A DNA stretch of 64,000 nucleotides, from NCBI GenBank assembly GCA_037962975.1, contig CM075669.1, positions 117,072,501 through 117,136,500 on the forward strand, written 5' to 3'. The stretch comes from Clitoria ternatea. Taxonomy: Eukaryota; Streptophyta; Magnoliopsida; Fabales; Fabaceae. Below the pieces are notes generated by a model. It was not told the origin of the DNA, did not search any database, and saw nothing but the letters and a program-made list of their open reading frames with translations. Positions 1-13,322 of the stretch are shown here, in pieces. The position numbers and the translations under genes are program-made. Numbering within the stretch: position 1 is the stretch's first letter; each line of letters begins with the position of its first letter.

Positions 1-276
1 CCAACTAACATTAATGAGTTAGTCAACAAACATTCCCATAGTCCCATACTATAGTAACTTATCTCATAATTAAGCCTTAATTCCTTACTATACAACTTAT
101 CAAAAGAGATAGGGTAATATTAATCCAAGGCATGCTTTCATATCACAATATCATGCACACATGTATACATATAATAGTTCATCATTGGGAGGGGTTAGTG
201 TGAAGAGAGCTTGGTCGGACCTATCAAAATCAATCATCAATCACCATTAACACATCGCAAGTACAATTATATTGAC

Positions 277-969
277 AACGTCTGGAGCCTTATGCCAAGA
301 CCCAAGAATAAAAGGATCATAGGAACCAAGTGGGTCTTCAAAAACAAGCTTGATGAGGATGGCAAAGTGGTAAGAAAGAAAGCAAGGTTGGTTGCTCAAG
401 GATACAATAAACAAAAAGGTATCAATTTTACTGAAACCTTTACACCTGTAGCCAGACTTGAGGCTATCAGGATGCTCCTTGCATTTGTTGCTTTTAAGAA
501 TATTAAATTATATTAGATGGATTTTAAGAGTGCTTTTCTAAATGGTTTTATTGAAGAAGAAGTCTTTTTAGAATAGCCTCCTAGGTTTGAAGACACGTCC
601 TTTCCAAACCATGTCTTTAAATTGAGTAAAGCACTGTATGGTTTAAAACAAGCACCTAAAGCTTGGTATGACAGACTCAGTACCTTTTTTATTTCAAAAA
701 AATTTACTAGAGGCAAAGTAGATACAACGTTATTTAGAAAAAGCTCTACCAAACACTTTATAATTATGCAAATATATATGGATGATAAAGTTTTTAGTGC
801 TATTGATGAAAGTCTGTGCAAAGAGTTTTCAGAAATAATGTAGGTCGAGTTTGAAATGAGTATGATGGGAGAACTTGAGTTTTTCCTAGGTCTGTAGATC
901 AACTAGACTGAAGATGGTATCCCTATTCATAAACAAAAGTACACCAAGGAGTTACTCAAAAAGTACACC
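277..969 (+). pseudogene. Broken Ty1/copia (Sirevirus-like) reverse transcriptase fragment
   Basis: Frame 1 reads the start of a copia reverse transcriptase: a W-L-PRP lead-in, IIGTKWVFKNK, ARLVAQGYN, PVARLEAIR, FKSAFLNG, KALYGLKQAPKAWY, a YMDD catalytic box near 776-787 and FEMSMMGEL. The order matches the young Sirevirus copy at 59,820-60,480. At least five in-frame stops (near 514, 574, 841, 896 and 904) show it is dead. The match fades at about 969 and no RNase H follows in place. I infer it is the remaining pol part of the outermost element of the stack, whose third ORF resumes at 13,323. The first 276 bases show no recognisable gene. Confidence 0.85.
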
Positions 970-1299
970 TGGTTTTCTTTTATCAAGTACAATTTCAATT
1001 TAAGAAATATTACTTGATTCTGGTAAAGTCTACTCCATGTATGAATATGCTAAGTTTGTTGCATGATTGAATATTTTATATGTTTGTATCTGTATACATG
1101 ATATATTTCTAAGTCTGTGTGTATACATGTCATATGTCTATGTCTGGGTGTATATGTATATGTTATGTATGTTGTCTTAACCCATAGGAGCTTAGTCTGT
1201 TCTTTTCTAAAATGTTTAGAGATTAAATCATCTAGGCATAATCCTATTTTAACTATTCCTGACAGTAAAGCCCATTAACTTTAAAATGTACATGTGTGG
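970..1299. other. Unassigned remnant between RT fragment and solo LTR
   Basis: AT-rich, with loosely repeated GT-rich stretches (repeated GTATACATG-like words at 1095-1130). I see no coding signal. It is probably eroded internal sequence of the old Sirevirus-like element. It ends with TGTGG (1295-1299), the left target-site duplication of the solo LTR that follows. Confidence 0.4.
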
Positions 1300-2191
1300 T
1301 GTGGCGCCCTAAATCCCCTATTCGATATTTTAGTTACCTACTTCTAATTAATAAAAAAGTAGGGGAAATTTTCACGTTTATTCATCACTTAACTAAGGCA
1401 CACCACAATTCAAGACTTATAATAACTATCCTAGATCTAGTTAGTAACCAACCTATATGTGAAGATGTGAGAAGGTGAAAGTTAGGCAAGTACCTAATTA
1501 ACTTCATCAATGTATATATGAGATTGTCATGCACCAATTCCTCAAATTCTCCTATTGGTCAATAATCCTCCAAATTCAAGGTACCTACCCATAGTCCTAC
1601 ATATTCAAGTCTAAAAATCCATGATCATGAACATCTATATCAAAGCTTTTCCAAGAACCTAATTAGGTGATAATACCATACATACATACATACTATTAAA
1701 ACATCAATCTTTGCTTCTTATCAACTAGGCCTCTTAATATACTCATAACTACGAGGTATACATCATGTTATCTCATCATACATGCCTTGTACCGATTATG
1801 TGATAAAAATTTAGCATTTACACTAACATAAACAAAGATTCATGTGACGCCCCCAAAAATAGGGGTAAATTTTTGCGATTTTAGAATTATTAACTTATGA
1901 AAACATAGGTGGTGAAACTGTCCTTCAATGCCCTGGATCTATGAGAGACCTAACTCATATATGAAGATATGAGAAGGCAAGTAATAGAGTTCACAAACAG
2001 GAAATTCCCAATTTAAAGTCAGCTGAATATTTAATTAATTTAAAGCCATGTGATTGAGTGTGAAGAAGTCATCCGTCTTGAAAATAAGGGATTCAAAATT
2101 ATGCCCAAGGTATTCATAGGATGATGAAAAACCATGATTCAATGTAAAGAAAAAGGAAATAATTTAAGCAATGTGATTTGGAGGACCAGGC

Positions 2192-2697
2192 CGCTCCTCG
2201 CTCAAGTGAGAACCACACTCACTTGGGCGAGCAACACCACACGCTGAGCGAGGAAAATAAGGGAGAATCAGGGGCTAACTCGCTTGAGCAGGCCCCATCT
2301 CGGTTGACCGAGATCTCCAGGATTCGTTTGGGTGGAGCCAGCGAGCGTAAGCGAAATTCGTCCAGAACCAAACCTGCGCTCGTCCGCTTGGGCGAGTACC
2401 ACCTTTAAGGGCCATTCGCTCAGGCTAAAATCGTCCAGAAACTAAACACCCCACTCTTGCTCGGGCGAGACCCTTCTTGCCTAAGCGAGATCCTTCCAGT
2501 AGCAAAGTTCCCTCGCCCACGCTCGGGCGAAATCCTACTCACCTGGGCAAGATTCCTCCAGAACCCAATCACTGATGCTAGGACAGTCTCGCTTGAGCGA
2601 GGCCCACTCTCGCCTAAGCGAGAATTATCCAGAAACCAAATACCATACAGGAGGGATTCTCGCTTGAGCGAGAATCCATCTCACATGAGCGAGATTA
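2192..2697. repeat. CGCTTGAGCG-type palindrome cluster in solo LTR A
   Basis: About 15 variants of CTCGCTTGAGCGAG occur, spaced roughly 20-40 bp apart and in both orientations (CGCTTGAGCG or CGCTCAAGCG). The arms CTCGCT and AGCGAG are complementary around a central TG. The stretch is much richer in GC than its surroundings. Many copies have decayed by single transitions (for example ACTTGGGCGAG). The same kind of cluster recurs in solo LTR B, the Tekay LTRs and the Athila element. Confidence 0.85.
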
Positions 2698-3549
2698 TCA
2701 GTAAAATACAGAAAACAATAAATCAATCAACTCCACATACCAAAATTCATTCTATCGCATACCACTTAATTTCATCACATCACATTTATCCTATATGGTA
2801 TTTAAAACATGTTCTAACCTATCTTACTCATAATTCACCTTCTAATCCATGGATTCCATCCCAATCAAGCCTACTACATAGCATGATCTAATAATTGTAA
2901 TCTTTCATATAAACCATCATTCATTCATGAAATTCAACATATCCAAACTTCATTTCCAAACATCCAAACCAAGCTAAGGTCACTAATGAAAATGAGCCAT
3001 AGATCTAGGATCTCATTTTCCTACATGACCTTCCAAATCACCAATGCATACATTCATCATCCATACAAGTTTCTATGACAATTTAAGGCTATACAAAATA
3101 TGCAGAATACTATACACATTACAAATATTCCACACAACTATAAAATCAAAATGTTGCCGGCCAAGGCATTCTTTACCCAAAATAGGCTTCCTTCACACCA
3201 CTTCTCCGCACAAGAGCTCCATGTGCAGCCCTACAACACAAGAGCTAAAAACATATACCACATGGAGAGTGAGTATACTTTCTCAATGATGAAAATCTAA
3301 CAAATGCGATAATATATACATGAATGCAATATGAACACATATATCCATTTAGATTCATAAAAATACACCAACCATTAACCCGATCATAATTAGTATTAAA
3401 TAGGGAGTCCCATTTACTCCTCACACAATCTCCTCAACAGGATATCATTCTATGCCATGCTCCTATGGCTAATGCACATGCTAGTGTTTAAGATGCATAT
3501 GCACAGATCCGATTTATAATTCCTTAGTGATCTCAATCACTTAAATTAC

Positions 3550-4025
3550 CATCATCACTCCGGGATATACCCTTCGTGGCACCCCACAAGGTGATATAAT
3601 CATCAATATCATAACAACATCATCACTCTGAGATATACCCTTCGTGGCACCCCGCAAGGTGATATAATCATCAATATTGTAACAATATCATCACTCTGGG
3701 ATATACCCTTCGTGGCACCCCGCAAGGTGATATAATCATCATTATCATAAGAACATCATCACTCCGGGATATACCCTTCGTGGCACCCCGCTAGGTGATA
3801 TAATCATCAATATCGTAACAACATCTTCACTCCGGGATATACCCTTCGTGGCACCCCACAAGGTGATATAATCATCAATATCGTAACAACAACATCACTC
3901 CGGGATATACCCTTCGTGGCACCCCGTAAGGTGATATAACCATCAATATCATAACAACATAATCACTCTGGGATATACCCTTCGTGGCACCCCGCAAGGT
4001 GATATAATCATCATTATCATAACAA
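3550..4025. repeat. Tandem array, seven 68-bp units
   Basis: Seven head-to-tail units of exactly 68 bp fill 476 bp with no partial unit. Each contains GGGATATACCCTTCGTGGCA followed by CCCCGCAAGGTGATATAATC. Units differ by a few substitutions, without length change. Solo LTR B has only diffuse CGCAAGGTG and GATCGCAACCAC pieces in the matching place (10,730-10,980), so the array expanded in A or collapsed in B. Confidence 0.95.
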
Positions 4026-5711
4026 CATCATGATATGCATGCCATGCCATGTATGAAATGCTCATGCATGCCTCAACCTCATTAGGATTATCTCACCCTC
4101 TCATCTAGGGTACATTCATACTCAACCACACTATTATCCACAAATTCATACATAAACATCAATCCTTATATTTAAGAACCATTCCACCCAAAGCTTTTAG
4201 GTGCTCATAATGTCAAATATGAAACCAATAGCACATCGTCACCTAATATGCCATTCATAGCCTCATTTAGGCTTCATCATATAAACAATCATTTCAAAAA
4301 CACCACACATAATTCTCATTACATATACATGGTATCACACTTATCCAAGAAAACATGCCATATCACATTAATACATACATTATCATCACAATTCTCATGC
4401 ATTTAGAAAATACACCCCTCTCCTACCTTAAGAGAAGTAAATTTCTGGGTTTGATGTTCCCGCTTCACCCGCGTTATCAAGTCATACACCAATCATTATA
4501 GGACCACATCAATTATTCATTCAAAGGCCATTTCAATATACATATACATATCTATATACACATGATTCTCATCATGTGGAAGCTATTCATGGATTTTCTT
4601 TATTTACCCATTTAGGCTTCGGGAATTCCTTCCCTTAATTCACCATTCATTATTATCAAGAGTTACAACCTAATTTGTTAGGTTATCCCCTTGCCCCACT
4701 TATATTTAACTCACACCAAGTGGGTTTTCATTTATGTTTTCCAACCACCATCTCTAATCACCCATAAATGCCTCTACCTAATCATTTATTACTCTTCCCC
4801 CATCAATAAATGTTAACCCCATCAATATTACACATTTCCCCTAAATTTTATAAGTTAGGGTTTTATAAGAACCCAACCACATCATAAATGCACTTCTCCA
4901 TTCATCATCTTTTAACCCTATCTTCATATACCTCATTTATTGCTCATAAATGTCCACATTTATTTCATCCCTACCTTAGGGTTTATGCATTTAATGTTTT
5001 CTCTCACCATTCACAAACATGCAATACTCTCCTAAATCTTAGTAACTCATACTCTAGGGTCCAACCAACATTAAAATGGGGAAGAACTTACCTTAATCAA
5101 GAAACAAAAGTGAAAATCAAGGGGGGAATGGTGAACTCGAAAATGGAGGAGAGGAAGGGAAGACTTCAAGCATCCAATGCTCCTCCTTGCTCCAATGGTG
5201 AACGAAGATAATAGAGAAGAAGGGCTCCAAGCTTTTCTTAAGTGTATAGGGAAGAAGAGAGTGAAGAAGGTGAGTGGGAAGAAGATAGAAAAGTGAAGAG
5301 GTATGTTTGCATAAGAGGGAGTGAGAGTTACAGGAAATAAGAGTGAAAGAGTGAGGCTTTTGTTTTATTTTTATTCCCATTACTTAACTCTTCCTTTTTC
5401 ATTAAACAGGCTCTCAGTTCGGGATCAATACTTATTCTAAAAATTATTCCGAATATATATTCGGATTCCCAATAACATTATCTACATCCCTGACCAACGG
5501 CATCTCAATCGGAGATACTTGGTCCGACACCCATATTTTATCCGGGCCAGTTTTCAACTTATCTGGTCGCAATAATTCACTAACAGTCTCCAAAAATCTT
5601 ATTTAAATTATATCTAGCATTTTGGGATATTAATTAGCCCACATTTAATTATTCAATATTTATTTTCTTAATTTAACTTCTATTTTTAAAAATTCGGGGT
5701 GTTACAATTCA

Positions 5712-8700
5712 TAAATCCATTCCATAACTACTTCTATGCAACATACACAATTTTTATAACATAATATCAACTCTCATGCATAATTCCTCATTCATAAAGA
5801 TTCATGATCATCAACCTCCAATATACCAACAACTTCATAGCTCAATCTCTAAATCCAAAGGTACCAATAATTAATCTAACAAACTCACTCAAAGTTCCAA
5901 GAACTTAGGCATATACATCAATAGTCAAGCTATACAAAATAATGCCTATACACATCAAATTCTATAAATAATTTAAATCAACATATTTCAAAAGAAGTAT
6001 GCCGGCCAAGGCAAACGAGACACCCTCTTCACACTGAGCCACCTCCACAAAAAGTATACTTCTCCACTATCTTAACCTACATCACAAGGCTAAAATGGAC
6101 AACATGGAGACTAAGTATATTTTCTCAATGATGAGCAGTTATAATGATAAATTATGCATGGTGAAGAAATCTTACATATTTCCCTTCAACATATTCAATC
6201 TTATTGTTATAACATATAGACCACAATTTGACAATCAAATATATACATCATATACTATAGATGCCATCTCATGCCCAAAAGCCTTAAGTATGATGACACC
6301 AACAATGGTCATCACTACATTTATACAATAACCAACAACACCAACAATGTTTCACAATTCAAGATACTCATAAGGCATAATCATCATGGGTGCCCAAGTT
6401 CAAATGTTATGTATTCATAAATAATGCATATGCTATCCAACAACTAATGCATATGCAATTAGACCAACTTGTATAATTTTCATTTTCTCTTCATGTGCAT
6501 GTTTTACTCATGTGACTTACAACCACGCATAGTTGTTTAATATATATAGAACCAAAGCAAGGTTTCTTTCTCATGATCAACACAAGATCAATAATACATG
6601 TCACATTACGACCACGCATAGTCGTTTATAAAATCAACCAACGCAAGGTTGTTATTTTCAAAATCAACGTAAGATCATATTCATCATACATGAGATATGT
6701 TATGCATGTCATGAGATGTAAAAGTGCACATAATGGTCTCAATTTCTCACATGATCCACTTCATTATCATGCATAAGCCAAAAAGGGCACATCAAGGGTA
6801 CATCACTATAACAATTATCAATTCACCATAAAAGTCACTCAAAAAGTCTTACTTCACATAATCATTATACATAACAACAATAAAAGCAACCAAGGCCAAT
6901 ATGCAATTAAATAATTATACATCACAGATACATACATTATCGATATCAAGGCCATGCATTTAGAAAATAAACTCCTCTCCTACCTCAAGAGAAGTTTTCT
7001 GTGGGGTTGGAAGAGTTGGATGGTCCCACTTCACTGGAATAGTCAAAGCCTACGTTTTTAATAAGTACAAGGCCATATCAAACATTACTCTATCACTAAA
7101 TAAATGTTAACAACTAAATCCCATTTTAGAGGTACATAAATACATTCATGTATGTGAAACTTGTCATGTTTTATGTCTTCTCCATCTTGGAGGTTTAGAA
7201 TTTAAGTTATCTTTATCACACTTTTCCAATTTCTTAAGGATTTAAATTCACCATTAGTAATTAATTAAAATTCAAAGTGTTATCCATTAGGCTCTCCAAA
7301 GCCTTAAGCAATTTGTTCACCTTATTATGTTTCATTTTTAATAGTTTCCCTTTAGAAGGCATAAGTCCCTCATCAATAGTAATTCAAGTAAATTTTTGTT
7401 CTTTATCCCCCTTATGACAACTAATTTGTTATTAATGGTCTTCAATTATTCAAGTGTCTTGTTGCAAGTCTTTGGTATCACCTATTTTTCATAATGATTC
7501 TTCTATTATTACCTATCACAAGTAACATTCCCTAACCATGGTTATTTCTAATTTTACATCATAACTTAAGTCCTTTAGTCCACTTTCATGACAAAGTCAC
7601 CTATCACCAACAACAACCTTCTTTGAGTTCAACTAGTAGCCTTTTATGCTTAATGTGACCCAATAATATGTTCTAGGCCATAAATCTATTCTTTCAAATT
7701 TAATGGTTTATGTCCTTTACCTAATTCTTTATCAACATTATACTGTTTCCTACCTCTTTTACTCATTGACCAATTTAATTCTTAAGCCACTCTTACTAAC
7801 ATTTTCTCAATTCCATAATTATTCTCTTAAGCTCTAATATGCTCCAACAAGAGTATCTAATCTAATAACATGCCTAATTCTCATCAATCCTTCATGCCCC
7901 TCATTTAAGTTATCTCACATCCTACTCTTTTGTTAACCAACAATTATGCAAAACTAATTCTAAGTAATAACCCACACTTAATAAGAGCTTTCATGCCCAT
8001 TAACAAGGTCAACATATTTATGGACTTATTCTTGTTACTTTTCTAACTTCAAGAGAAATTTTAAAACTTGCATTCAACCTTATACTTTCTACCAACACTA
8101 AATATATTCTAGAATGTTACCTAAGGTCTCATAACTACATCAAAGCCATCCTTAGGCCATTTTAAGTTCAAAACAAAATTCTTCCTTCAAATTAAAGTAA
8201 GCCACCAAATTCAAATTTTGCACCTAATGCTATCCAAAGCCATTTCACTCCTTCCAACAACATTTACTCTAATTCTAACAATTAATTTTCATCAATGTTA
8301 AGCCACTGGGAAGATTATTCAAGCAACAACAACAACAATAACCCAATGGTCTCCTAACCTGAAGTTTAGGGTTCCACATGCATAATCTCAATTCTTCCAA
8401 CAACAATCACATATTACATCACATATTATGCTACTAATTTAAAGTATATTGAGAGCCTAATACTTACTCTAATGGAATCCCAAATCCCTAATTTAAGAGA
8501 GCAAGAGGAAGTGGGGCCAAGAGTTCCATGTACCCAAAGCAACACCAAGCTCCACCAAAGTGTAATGGAAGCCTCCTAGACCAAGAAATTTTGTCAACCA
8601 AGGAGAAGGGTCAATAATGGGGATTTTCGGTTTTGGTGTGGAGGCCAAGAGAAGATGATGGAAATGTGAAAAAATGAAGAGAAAGAGAAGTGAAATAAGG

Positions 8701-9040
8701 TCCTAACCTCAAAACTTAGCAAAAATCGCACCTTTCTTCAACTCCTTTTAAGCCTTGGCCATGGTTTTTGGTGAGATGAAATTAAAGATGAAGAGGAGAA
8801 AAGGAAGAAGTGTTTTTTTGAATTCTGTAGAGGGAAGCTGCTGGACGAAAATTATAAGGAGAAGGAAGAGGGAAAATCCTTTTGGCATGTAGTGTGAAAT
8901 GTCCCAAGTGCCCTTCATTTAATTTTTTTGGCTCCAAGGCCCATTTTTTGGTAAATTCCTCATTTTAGGCCTAATTGTTGATGGAAAATAGCCTCTGAAA
9001 GTATACATGACCAGCCCAATTGATTGGTGAAAATTCATCA
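5712..9040. other. Middle segment of the outer solo LTR
   Basis: Non-coding LTR sequence between the two inserted solo LTRs. It keeps the GCCGGCCAAGGC block (6001), the CTCCTCTCCTACCTC block (6970) and a purine-rich leader-like zone (8500-8870) parallel to those of solo LTRs A and B. No coding frame of recognisable type. It ends in CATCA (9036-9040), the left target duplication of solo LTR B. Confidence 0.65.
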
Positions 9041-9410
9041 TGAGACACCCTGAAAATAGGGGTAAATTTTTTTTCGTGATTTATAATAGCATTAATTTAT
9101 GGTAACAAAAGTGGTGAAGTTGTAGTTCAATACCCTGGATCTATAAAGGACCTATCTCATATATAGAGATATGAGAAGGTATTATAAGAAATCAATAAAT
9201 GAGGAATTCTCAATTGAAAACAATGGAAAGAGTTACGTAAATTAATGTTATATGATTGGGTCCAAAGAGGTCAACCATCATGAAGATTAATGAATTCAAA
9301 TTATGCCCAAGGTGTTTATAAGATGGTGCGAGACGAAGATTTAAGGTAAAGAAAAGGGAAAATAATTAAAATAGTGCAGTTTAAAGGATCAGGGTGCCCC
9401 TCACTCAAGC

Positions 9411-9838
9411 GAGAGCCACACTCGCTTGAGCAAGTCACAGGATAGGCTGAGTGAAAAGAAGGAAAGGAGTTCCAGGGGCCGTCTCGCTTGAGCGAGCCCC
9501 ATCTCACTTGAGCGAGATCCACAAGATTCGCTTGGGCAAGGCGAGAGAGGGTGAGCGAAATTCCTCCAAAATCAAACTTACGCTCACTCGCTTGAGCGAC
9601 TGCCACCTTCCAAAGGCCTTTCGCTTAAGCAAAATTGGTCCAGTGGCAAGGTATCTCACTCTCACTCGGGCGAGACCCTACTCCCCTGAGCGACATTCCT
9701 CCAAAGGCTAACACCTGATACGTGGGTAATCTCGCCTGAGCGAGACCCACTCTCGCCTAAGTGAGATTTGGCCAATAGCCATATACCAACGCAAAGGGAT
9801 TCTCGCTTGAGCGAGAACCCACCTTGCTAGAGCGAGAT
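9411..9838. repeat. CGCTTGAGCG-type palindrome cluster in solo LTR B
   Basis: A dozen or more copies or decayed copies of CTCGCTTGAGCGAG lie at the same relative place as in solo LTR A, for example near 9481, 9530, 9590, 9730 and 9800. Arms CTCGCT and AGCGAG flank a central TG or CA. Confidence 0.85.
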
Positions 9839-11116
9839 TATCAGATTTCTTGTAGAAAACGTGAGAATCTCATAACTCAATAAGTCAAAACTCAATTCAA
9901 GCCAAATTGGTTAAATTCATCATATCCTACTCATTATGTTGTGCATTTGAAACTTGTTCCAAAAAAAAAATTACCCATAAATTTGCATTCCAACTCATTA
10001 ATCACATTCTAATTTAGTTTACTACCATGTATATCTATATGATGCAGTTTTTCATGTAACCCATCATTCATTCATAAATTGTAACTGCATCATACTTCAT
10101 TTTCATTTTCCAATCAAGGATAAGGTCACTAATGAAAATGAGCCATAAATACTAGGGTTTTATTTTCCTACATGACCTCCAAATTCATCAGTATCTATTC
10201 ATCATCCATACAAGTGTCTACATCAATCCCTAGCTATACAAAACATTCATTATAACTATATACATTACAAAAATCCACGTAGAAGCCACAAACTCAAAAC
10301 AATTGCTAGCCAAGGCATTCTTTACCCCAAAATAGACTTCCTTCACACCATTTCTCTACACAGAAGCTCTATAGGCAACCCTAATATGCAAGCACTAAAA
10401 AGGTAGACCACGTGGAGAGTGAGTATATTTCCTCAATGATGAAAATTCAACAATTTATGATAACATACATATGAATGCAAGATTGAACGTCTCCTCCTCG
10501 AAAGGAGTTCAAATGACACAAGAATCCATCATACATCCAATTCATTTAACATACATATTCATCAAGATTCGTATAACCACACCAACCAATACCACAATTA
10601 CAATTAGTGAGCAAAGAGAGTCCCACATACTCCTCACATATCTTCCTCAATGGGATATCACATTATGCCATGCTCCTATGGCTAATGCACATGCTAGTGT
10701 TTAAGATGCATATGCACGGATCCGATTTCTTTTCATCAGGTGATCGTAACCACCATATTCATTCATTCATTCTCATTGGTTTCCCACCTCGCAAGGGGTA
10801 TTCTCTCTAGCAGCCTCGCAAGGTGCTTTCTCATAATCGCAACCACATTCAACAATTCATAATGGTTTCCCGCCTTGCAAGGGGTACTCCCGCCTCGTGA
10901 TCGCAACCACCGGCTCAATTTCACAAGAACTCGCAAGCCCTTTATACAAACATCAAGTGATCGCAACCACTTATCAACATCATCATAATATGCATGCCAT
11001 GCTATGTATGCAACAATGCTCACGCATGCCTCAATCCTCATATGGATTATCTCACCCTCTCATCTAGGGTACCACTCATACTCAATCACAATATTCATTT
11101 CATATCTTCCAATACG

Positions 11117-11137
11117 TATATATATATATATATATAT
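11117..11137. repeat. (TA)n microsatellite
   Basis: An uninterrupted 21-bp alternating T-A run within solo LTR B. Confidence 0.9.
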
Positions 11138-12589
11138 CCACACCATTTCAAAAACAACCTTCACAGCTTCAATTCTCTATTTTATATCACACACCTATGG
11201 CACTACATCCATTCAAGCAATAACACACAACATGGCACCAATACATATATTATCAACATACAAGATTTCATGCATTTATAAAATACACCCCTCTCCTACC
11301 TCACAAGAAGTAGACTTCCGGGTTTGATGTTCCCGCCTCACAAGTGTTATCAAATCCTACATCAATTAATTATAGGACCACATCAATCATTCATTCAAAC
11401 ACCATTTCAACATACATCTACACATATATGTACACATGATTCTCATCATGTTAAGGCTATTTACAAGTTTTATTCATTTGCCTAATTAGGCTTCGGGAAT
11501 TCCTTCCCTTAAATCATCATTCATTATCATCAAGGCAACAACCTGATTAGTTAGGTTACCCCATTTACCATCCTCACATTTAACTCATTCTAAGTGGGTT
11601 TTCATTTATGGTTTCCAACCACCATCTCCAATCATCATTTATGGTTATACTTCAACATTAATAACGTTCCCATCATTAATTAATGCCTTTCCCACTCACA
11701 TTACCCATTTCCCCTAATTTCATAAGTTAGGGTTTCATTAAAGCTCAACCAGTTCATAAATACACTTCAATATTCCTCATTCTTCAACCCTATTTTTGTG
11801 CACCTCATTTATTGCTCATGAATGTTCATATTCATTTCACCCCACCTTAGGGTTTTGCATTTAATGGTTCCTTTCACTACCCACATGCATTTAATACTCT
11901 CCCAAGCCTTAGCAATCCATATTCTAGGGTTCAACCACCATTAAAATAAGGAAGAGCTTACATCAATCAAGAAGCAAAAATAGAAGCCAAGGGAGAGGAT
12001 GGTGAACATAAAAATAGAGGAGAGGAAAGGGAATACTTCGAACACCCAATGCTCCTCCTTGCTCCAGTAGTGGACAAAAATAAGAGAGAAGAAGAAGCAC
12101 CAAGCTTTTCTTAGGTATATAAGGGAGAAGAGGGTGAAAGAGATGAGTAATAAATGAGAGAAGAAAGAAGAAGTGTGTTAGCATAAAGGAGAGAGAGAGA
12201 GAGTCACGAGAAATAAGAGTGAAAAGGTGAGGCTTTGTTTTTAAATTTTCAATCTTTCATTAAATTCTTCCATTTTTGAACAAACAGGCTCTCTGTTTGG
12301 GCTCAATACCTTATCTAAAAATTAATCCCAATACATATTCAGATTCCCAGTAATATTCTCTACAGCCTTGACTAATGGCATCTCAATCAGAGATACTTGG
12401 TCCGTCACTCATATTTTATCCGGGTTAGTTTTCTGCTTATCCAGTCCCAACAAATCACTAATAGTCTCCGAAAATCTTAATTAAATTATTTCTAATATTT
12501 TGGGACATTAAATAATTCACATTCAATTATTCAATATCTATTTCCTTAAATTAATTCTCTGTTTTTGAAATTTGGGATGTTACACATCG

Positions 12590-13111
12590 CGTTTTGCTTC
12601 GAAGACGAAGCGTTTTGGTCGTCCAGCGCCCACTGTATGTCTAATTAATCATTTATAAATTTTTCTGGGTTTATTTTTAGCTTTAAAGTATTTATTTGAG
12701 TGTTTTCTAATACTCAATAATTATTTTTGGGTTATCGAATTTTTAAGGCCTAATTGAGGCCCGTTGCCCAAATCGGTCATTTTTCGACGTTAAACAACGT
12801 CGATAAATCCTAAATAATTCACAATAAATTCCACAAATGCTTAAACTAATTTTAGCTCATCGTCGGGACATAAATATTTATCCCCAATAATTATCCAATT
12901 TTTTCCCGGCTCGTTGGGCCCGTCTCAGTATTCTGCTCGTACGTCATTCGTCAATTAAATGACGACAGTAATCGTCGTATTCGCTGTATTAACTCATGGG
13001 GTCCATAATTAATTTTTCTACATGTATAGGACATCAGATAATTATTCCCTATAGTCGTACTATTTATTTACTCCAATTAATAAATTTTACTCAAATTTCT
13101 AGGATGTTACA
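12590..13111. other. Distal segment of the outer solo LTR
   Basis: The outer LTR resumes after solo LTR B. It contains a short perfect hairpin, GCTTCG-AAGA-CGAAGC, at 12,596-12,611, and ends GGATGTTACA, followed by the TGTGG target duplication. No coding signal. Confidence 0.6.
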
Positions 13112-13116
13112 TGTGG

Positions 13117-13322
13117 AATCATTACAGATTTTATGCAACTATTTCTAAACCATTTTTCTCTCCCTTTCTCTATTGTAGTCTTTCTTTTAAAATACATCTT
13201 AGCGTATTTCCCTTTTCCTCTCTACAACTCTTGACCTCCTGAGTTTTCCCTCTCTCTTTGCTCTTTGCCTTCCAAAAACCTACCTCAACCCTTAGTCTCT
13301 TTTTCAAACCTCATTTTCAACA
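13117..13322 (+). other. Pyrimidine-rich leader of the old Sirevirus-like third ORF
   Basis: A C/T-rich stretch (CTCTCCCTTTCTCT, CCTCTCTACAACTC, CCCTCTCTCTTTGCTC) immediately before an ATG at 13,323. It matches in kind the leader before the third ORF of the young Sirevirus (61,740-61,922). A weak TATA-like TTTTAAAATAC lies near 13,187. Function as a leader is inferred from that parallel. Confidence 0.45.

Larger units (their letters stand above)
1843..5706. mobile_element. Solo LTR A (Ty3/gypsy, Tekay-like), 3.86 kb
   Basis: It begins TGTGACGCCCCC at 1843 and ends GGGGTGTTACA at 5706. The 5-bp duplication ATTCA lies on both sides (1838-1842 and 5707-5711). It contains a CGCTTGAGCG motif cluster near its left end, a 68-bp tandem array at 3550-4025, and a purine-rich zone (5100-5350) of the kind found around the transcript start of related LTRs. 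No protein-coding frame of known type is present; the frames in it are chance. It is closely related to solo LTR B. Confidence 0.85.
9041..12584. mobile_element. Solo LTR B (Ty3/gypsy, Tekay-like), 3.54 kb
   Basis: It begins TGAGACACCCTG at 9041 and ends GGGATGTTACA at 12,584. Flanks are CATCA (9036-9040) and CATCG (12,585-12,589), one mismatch in a 5-bp duplication. It aligns block for block with solo LTR A: the opening AATAGGGGTAAATTTTT, the palindrome cluster, the GCTAGCCAAGGCATTC block, the CCCCTCTCCTACCTC block and the AACCCTAG-type 3' part. It lacks A's 68-bp array and carries a (TA)n run at 11,117-11,137. Confidence 0.8.
1300..13111. mobile_element. Outer Ty3/gypsy-type solo LTR, split by two further solo LTRs
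   Basis: It starts TGTGGCGCCC at 1300 and ends GGATGTTACA at 13,111. TGTGG flanks both ends (1295-1299 and 13,112-13,116), a perfect 5-bp target duplication. Its own sequence is in three pieces, 1300-1842, 5712-9040 and 12,590-13,111, about 4.4 kb together. It resembles the two LTRs inserted in it: a start motif with CCCTA and AGGGG, a GATCTA block followed by an AAGATRTGAGAAGG block, a GCCGGCCAAGGC block near 6001, an ATGCATTTAGAAAATA-CTCCTCTCCTACCTC block near 6953, and an end in GTTACA. No internal region or second LTR is present, so it is a solo LTR left by LTR-LTR recombination. The family looks Tekay-like; that assignment is inference. Confidence 0.75.

Noticed and set aside
2178..2891. 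Open frames through the CGCTTGAGCG cluster of solo LTR A
   Set aside because: They arise because the GC-rich motif lacks stops in some frames; no protein similarity recognised.
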